Made by a program: the position numbers and the translations under genes. Under the pieces are notes generated by a model. The model was not told the DNA's origin and searched no databases. It worked only from the letters and a program-made list of their open reading frames with translations. 64,000 bases of DNA from Trichosporon coremiiforme (lineage: Eukaryota > Basidiomycota > Tremellomycetes > Trichosporonales > Trichosporonaceae), in contig BCJJ01000006.1 in the NCBI GenBank assembly GCA_039545355.1, forward strand, positions 372,001-436,000, in the 5' to 3' direction. Shown here piece by piece: positions 59,419 to 64,000 of the stretch (within the stretch, counting starts at the first letter, position 1; every line of letters starts with the position of its first letter).

Positions 59419-59433
59419 AGATCGGCGGCGCCG
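59419..59433 (-). promoter_or_regulatory. Upstream motif of tRNA-Ala copy 4
   Basis: CGGCGCCGCCGATCT on the minus strand, 31 nt before the tRNA, matching copy 1 at all but the last base. Confidence 0.55.
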
Positions 59434-59876
59434 CTGGCCTTGCGCCGCCGTCTGTGGCAGCGGTGGATGAGTGAGGGAGCAGTGTTGCGCGGGCGAAAGA
59501 GCGCTCCGCGGCCGGCCTGAGCAAATGAGTCCGGGTTTGCCGCAAAGTCTGCCGTCGAGTATATTGAAAGGCGGTGTGGCAGCTGTGCAAGGCCCCAGGA
59601 TGGTCGCAGGGCAAGATAACTGGGGTAATGGGGCGTGCTCGACGGACTCCTGGAGCACTTCGATCAAGCGTGAGAGCTTGAAGAAACGTCGGGTGTACGG
59701 GAGCATCGGTCTCAGCCCAGGGTGTACCACATGCCGATTTCTCCCGCAAAATCCTGTTGACTCGTCTCCTGGAGCTTCACGGTCGGCTGTGGCCTCCTTA
59801 ATTCAACTGCTGCGGTTGACAAAGTCCGCTAGATGTGTGCAAACGCACATCGCAGAGGAGCCGGTTGGCAGAAGAC

Positions 59877-59881
59877 AAAAA
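59877..59881 (-). terminator. Pol III terminator of tRNA-Ala copy 5
   Basis: Five T in the transcribed sense, 9 nt after the tRNA 3' end. Confidence 0.85.
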
Positions 59882-59890
59882 GTGTTCTCG

Positions 59891-59975
59891 TGGACGACTT
59901 AGGAATCGAACCAAAGACCTCGTCAAGAAAGCAACACATGCTAATGACGCGCTCTACCAACTGAGCTAGACGCCC
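59891..59975 (-). tRNA. tRNA-Ala(AGC), copy 5, with 12-nt intron
   Basis: Mature sequence and intron (59927-59938) identical to copy 1, although it is the furthest away in the array. The GC-rich upstream motif of copies 1 to 4 is not clearly present at the same distance. Confidence 0.95.
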
Positions 59976-60665
59976 CCCACACGTTTATGAAGATTGACGC
60001 AGGACCACAGCGGGACCGAGAAGGGCTTACGTAATCAAAGGTGTTGACGTTGTTTCTGTCAGTGCGGAGAGACTGCAGAGCTTGGCCGCTGAGGGAAAGT
60101 GTGTACGAGATAGCTACGGGGAACTTGAGTAGTAAGACAAGGCGTGGGAGGATGAGCGGGGGCCGGTCAACGGCCGGTCAACTTGCCTGGCGATGTCGTT
60201 GAATACCTCGTACGTCAGCCGTCCGAAAGATCACAGTGATATCACGATCTCTTGGCGATGAGATGGATCGCATGATCCCCGAGTATTCTTGGAAGCTCGT
60301 TGGAGCTGCTGTGGGGGTCGGGTCTGAGACAGAAATCGACGACGAGAAGTGTTTCGCAAAGTGCTGCGAGGGTAGAGGAGCTGGGGTGAGAACGTGCCAC
60401 ACACACAGTCGCAGCGCGCGTCGTACTTGGGTGGATGCAAGCGTACGCAACACTTGGTGCGGTGTGGGCGCCCACGCCCATGAGCGCTACCCAAGATCTG
60501 CGAATCTGGTTTGCTGTGTGGTTGATCTTGCCGCCGCTGCTGCCCACCCTACACCCTGCCCAACCTGCCCTCGCCAGCTGTTGTTGCTCGTCATGGGAGC
60601 CCGTGAAGCCATTCCGTCATAGCCCCGGACATCCCATTCGCACTCTCCCGACGAGATTCGGAGCA
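59976..60665. other. Intergenic between the tRNA array and the GPI-protein gene
   Basis: About 690 nt. Several overlapping short frames exist on both strands, none supported. No gene seen. Confidence 0.45.
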
Positions 60666-60710
60666 CAGCTCAGAGGCAGCTAGAGGCAGCTCAGAGGCAG
60701 CTCAGAGGCA
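60666..60710. repeat. 11-bp tandem repeat (GCAGCTCAGAG)
   Basis: Four copies, one shortened, ending 4 nt before the TATA-like element of the following gene. A promoter-proximal repeat of this kind can vary in copy number. Confidence 0.75.
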
Positions 60711-60714
60711 TGTG

Positions 60715-60720
60715 ATATAA
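60715..60720 (+). promoter_or_regulatory. TATA-like element of the GPI-anchored protein gene
   Basis: ATATAA, 118 nt upstream of the start codon, followed by a pyrimidine-rich leader. Confidence 0.45.
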
Positions 60721-60837
60721 GCATCGCCATCCATCCTCTTAACATCGTCCGACAACTCGTCAAGTCTAACCCCGACTGCTCTTTCAAGCCCCATTCTCCC
60801 ACCTCTCTTCAACTTCGAGTTCGGAACCCGGTCCAAC

Positions 60838-61874
60838 ATGCGCCTCTCGCTCACGACCCTCCTATTCCTGCTCGCGACTGGTATCCTCGCGCAGGACGCT
60901 GCCGACGCCGCCGACGGTGATGTTCTCGGGGGCACCGACCCGACGCCGGCCAACGGCGCTGCAGGCGACACGCCCGACGCCGCTCCTACTCCGGCCAGTG
61001 ACTCTGGTGCCACCGACACTAGCGGTGGCGACTCGGGTGGTACCGGCGGTAGTGCTGGCGGCACGGAGACCGATGACAACAGCCTCGAGAACACCAAGGA
61101 TCTGAACCAGCCCTGGAACATTACCTACTTCACTTACCCGACGCGTAACAACTATTGTAAGTTGTTATCTTCCCTCACCCAGATCCTTCCCGAGCCTTGG
61201 CAGTTGGCGTGTAGCAGCGTGTACGTACGCACACCTGCTCGCTCCGCTCGCAGCCGTGCTGACACCAGGGGTCAACGACAACGAGAACAAGGCGACCTGG
61301 TCCCCCGTCAACGTCGCGACGAACCTGATGCTGTCGCACTCCAACTCGTCCATGCTGCCGCAGCGCGTCATGCTGCAGCAGAACATCCCCGGCGGCGTCG
61401 GCACCTTCGCGACCAAGATCACGGGCTACACGCCTGGCAACAATTATCTGCTCGTTCTGAGCACTGCGGGGAACCCGGATCGTGAGTGGCGACCGAGCGA
61501 AGCGAGGGAACAGAGATAGGCAGAGGATTCTGACGCCTGCGGCAGAGAAACTCGCCCAGTCCCAAGGCTTCTACATCAAGGCGAACGGCACGGCTGCGCC
61601 TCAGCAGGTCACGGCACAGGGGAACCAGGCCACCGCGTCAGCGGTCAGTAACGGCGGATCGACTCAGCCCGGATCCGGCGATCCCGCCAAGATGCAGCAG
61701 GAGAATGCCTCGCCCGCCAACGGCAGCGGGAACGGAGCTAATACCCCGCCCAGCGCGAACGCTCCTGCGGGTCAGCACTCGGCCGCTGCTAGGGTTGGTA
61801 CCTGGGCCGGGGTCGGTGTCGCGATGGGCGCGTTGGGCGCTGCTGTCCTCGCGCCTCTGATCCTCCTCGGATAG
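60838..61874 (+). CDS. Secreted GPI-anchored Ser/Thr-rich protein with a Kre9/Knh1-like Ig-type domain
   Basis: A 286-residue protein. The N-terminal signal peptide (MRLSLTTLLFLLATGILAQ) is followed by an Ala/Asp/Gly/Thr-rich low-complexity segment. The folded part runs from NQPWNITYFTYP through ATWSPVNVATNLML, VMLQQNIPGGVGTFATKI and GNNYLLVLSTAG to AQSQGFYIKANGT. This pattern of strands is typical of the Kre9/Knh1-like domain found in fungal wall GPI proteins. A Ser/Asn/Pro-rich stalk and a hydrophobic tail (GVAMGALGAAVLAPLILLG) suggest a GPI anchor. Introns 61157-61268 and 61482-61545 both have CTGAC branches, and the joins give NNYWVNDNEN and QKLAQSQGF. Proteins of this kind act in wall beta-glucan assembly or as surface coat. 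The specific role is unknown. Confidence 0.82.
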
Positions 61875-62079
61875 AAGGAGATACCTGTGTATAGTCAGAA
61901 AAGAACATGGTTAGGATCAGTACGATTATAATAATGCTATGCACATTGTTCAGAGATACATCCTACTCTGGACGAGCACCAGCTCGTCCTCCCTTCGCTG
62001 CTCAATCCATCTCGCCGGGTTCATTCCATCTAAACCCAGCCCTCGCCGACACGTACCAGCTCGCTGCGCTTGCTGGCGC

Positions 62080-62996
62080 TCACTTCTTCTCGTCGTACTC
62101 CTTCTTCCAAGCGTCGTACTTCTCCCTCATCTCGCGGTTCCTCCTCTTGTACTCCTCCTTCTCGGCCTCGCTGAGCTCGTTCCAGAGCTCACCTGCCCTC
62201 TTTCCAATATACCTGCGCAGCTCCATGCGGGGCTTGCCCTCGCCGACGCCATCCTGGACGAGCGTCTTCGCCTGAGCCTCCTGGGCGATCTTGGGCGTCG
62301 CATCGCGGAGGAAGAGGAAGAAAGGTCCAATGGGCCGGCCAGGGTTACCCGGCGCATCGTCGAGACGGCGCTTGAACGCCTCCTTGCCTCCGGGGGTCAG
62401 GACGGGCTTCTTCCTGTCCGCCTGGGCTGCGCGCATCTGCTCAGGCGTCAGGGAGGTGTACCACTTCTCGTAGGCTGCTTGGGCAGCGACCCGCTCCTTC
62501 TTCGACGCCTCGTTGTAGCTCTGAACCTCGCCGTAAGGCAGGTTGCCCCATGCCTTGCCGCAGTCGCGCGCCAGGTCCGTGATCTTGAGCCGGCCGTTCT
62601 CGGGATCGAGGTACTTCGAGCGGTTCTTCTGGAAGAACTCCTGGAAAAAGAGCGTGTACGGCGACGCGCCGCGCTTGGGCGGGGAAGGGTAGTCCTCTGG
62701 TCGTTAGCGAGTTAGCGATACGCGAGCGGAGCGAGCCCGGAGGGGGTGTCCAGCTACTGAGTACGCTAGTTGCACCAGCTGTACTAGGAATTTCAATCCA
62801 GACCGCGGATCAAACCCCTACAGCTTGTTGAGCAACGATGGACATCCATCAGACGACCACCGGGCGATGCGGCCCATCTAAATCTCCCGCCGCTCATTGC
62901 ACGCTACTCACTCTTCTTGAGGACGATCGGGGAGGTGGAGAACGCGCGCGTCTCGGCGCGGACGGCGGCCAAGAAGCCGGTGCGGAGAAGAGACAT
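62080..62996 (-). CDS. Mitochondrial HMG-box protein (Abf2/TFAM-like)
   Basis: A 233-residue DNA-packaging protein. The first exon encodes a presequence (MSLLRTGFLAAVRAETRAFSTS). Two HMG boxes follow. Box 1 starts at PPKRGASPYTLFFQEFFQ and contains DCGKAWGNL. Box 2 starts at GRPIGPFFLFLRD and contains RAGELWNELSEAEKEEYKRR. The Lys-rich C-terminus ends the protein. Two boxes plus a mitochondrial leader match Abf2 and TFAM, which coat and compact mitochondrial DNA. One intron lies at 62697-62911 (215 nt). It ends close to the stop of the converging GPI-protein gene (205 nt apart), so the 3' ends may overlap. Low sequence identity between Abf2 homologues means orthology is inferred from architecture. 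Confidence 0.85.
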
Positions 62997-63406
62997 GATG
63001 GATGGCTGTGTGGTGTAGATTGCAATCTCAAGGCCAAGATTGTTTGCGCACGGCGACTCAGGTCTGGATGCGAGTAATCTGAGAGTGCAAGGAATGACGT
63101 TGGGCCGCGCGAACTGCCTGATCGGGAAATATTTCCGCCTATAACTGCCATGTGGCAACCATAAGCTTGGCTTCATTAGAACTTCATTACAATCTTCATT
63201 TGGATTGATTTCGCCAGTGGCCAGTCGGGATTTGGATTCCGTTACTGGGCCAGCTTCGTCGCTTGGTGACCTGGGCAGTGAGTGGGTCGGAGTGCGTGGC
63301 CGAATGTGAGGCCGGTGGCCTCGTCAAATGCAAGACATGCATGAACATTATAGTACATATGCGCAGATGATTAGGTGGGTGGTGGTACACAAGAAAGTAG
63401 ATCTAT

Positions 63407-64000
63407 TTACTTCTCCTTGACCGTCTGAAACGGTTCGAGCTTCTCCGTCTCGGATCCCCGCTCTCCTGGCGGGGTGGAAGGAGGCGACTCGGGTCCCTCC
63501 TCATTCTCCTCCGGCGGTGCGCTCGTCGCCTGGCTCTCTCCCTCACGCTTCGCCAGATGCCTCTCGCGCCATTTGGCGCCCTTGAAGCTGACCAGCACGA
63601 GACCTGCGCAGGAACACGTGAGCAACCCAGCGAACAGAGTATACAGTCCTCCGTCGCCGATAGCATGCAGAATTGGAAGCGCAATCTGGCTCATGACGCA
63701 CGCGCAGATTCCGCGCACCATCGAGTTGTTGCCGACTGCACTGCTCGATTTGCCCGGGTTCGCGTCGACGAGATAAGCGAGCGTGTTGGAGTACACGAAG
63801 AGGATGGAGAATCCACCAAAGAAGAGCGCGACTACTGGACCCGCAATGTGTGTCTTGAAGTCCATCGTCCATGCGTACACCAGAAAGCTCGCGATCATGA
63901 GCGGCATACCGCTGAAACTCGCTTTCAAGCGCATCTCGGGTGTCGACTTGCCGCCGTTCTTGGCTGTGAGGCGTTTCAGGACGCGGTCGCTGAGCCGCCC
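63407..64000 (-). CDS. MFS transporter, DHA1-type drug:H+ antiporter (C-terminal part)
   Basis: The gene enters from beyond the window end, so only the last 197 codons are visible. The segment GRLSDRVLKRLTAKNGG is the loop 8-9 motif of the major facilitator superfamily. Helices follow in PLMIASFLVYAW, ALFFGGFSILFVYSNTLAYLVD and TLFAGLLTCSCAGLVLVSF. The stretch YLVDANPGKSSSAVGNNSMVRG is characteristic of fungal DHA1 antiporters of the Qdr/Aqr type, which export drugs, polyamines or organic acids at the plasma membrane. A 50-residue acidic Ser/Pro/Glu-rich cytosolic tail ends in FQTVKEK. No intron is seen in the visible part. Substrate cannot be predicted. Confidence 0.85.
   Translation of the reverse strand, partial: GRLSDRVLKRLTAKNGGKSTPEMRLKASFSGMPLMIASFLVYAWTMDFKTHIAGPVVALFFGGFSILFVYSNTLAYLVDANPGKSSSAVGNNSMVRGICACVMSQIALPILHAIGDGGLYTLFAGLLTCSCAGLVLVSFKGAKWRERHLAKREGESQATSAPPEENEEGPESPPSTPPGERGSETEKLEPFQTVKEK

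Overview
The window is a nuclear segment of a filamentous or yeast-like basidiomycete. The closest fit I can offer is a Tremellomycete, perhaps Trichosporonales; this rests on gene style rather than a search. The evidence is GC-rich coding DNA, many very short GT-AG introns (32 to 60 nt, with CTGAC or CTAAC branch sites 8 to 20 nt before CAG), pyrimidine-rich leaders, and a set of fungal housekeeping genes. All exon joins were worked out by hand from splice signals, conserved motifs and reading frame. Unless stated otherwise, each spliced gene closes in frame from ATG to stop.

Layout. 0-10 kb, minus strand: NAD-dependent glycerol-3-phosphate dehydrogenase, a NudC/CS-domain protein (NUDCD1-like), a charged AT-hook protein, and the ubiquinone prenyltransferase COQ2. 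10.6-14 kb, plus strand: a Yap/Pap1-type bZIP factor and the TRAPP subunit TRAPPC13. 16-26 kb: mitochondrial citrate synthase (-), chaperonin subunit CCT5 (-), a small Alba-like protein (+), and a GPI-anchored GH13 amylase with an altered active site (-). 27-33 kb (-): three small single-pass membrane proteins that share a phase-1 intron inside the membrane helix and look like a lineage-specific family. 35-42 kb: a 1170-residue SulP transporter with STAS and cyclic-nucleotide-binding domains (+), an orphan and frameshifted C-terminal piece of the ribosome-biogenesis GTPase EFL1 (+), and an M17 leucine aminopeptidase (-). 42-52 kb: about 10 kb without a convincing gene. 52-55 kb: a zinc-finger regulator (+) that begins with a small exon and a 1.07 kb intron. 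57.4-60 kb: five tRNA-Ala(AGC) genes on the minus strand, identical when mature but with variable introns. 60.8-64 kb: a secreted GPI-anchored wall-type protein (+), a mitochondrial two-HMG-box protein (-), and the C-terminus of an MFS drug/H+ antiporter (-) that runs off the window.

The genes do not form a pathway cluster. Several serve mitochondria (COQ2, citrate synthase, the HMG-box protein, possibly the aminopeptidase) or the cell wall (GPI amylase, GPI protein). The features most worth following up are the three-gene membrane family with the intron in its transmembrane helix, the tRNA-Ala array with a fixed-distance upstream motif, the EFL1 fragment, and the atypical GPI amylase.
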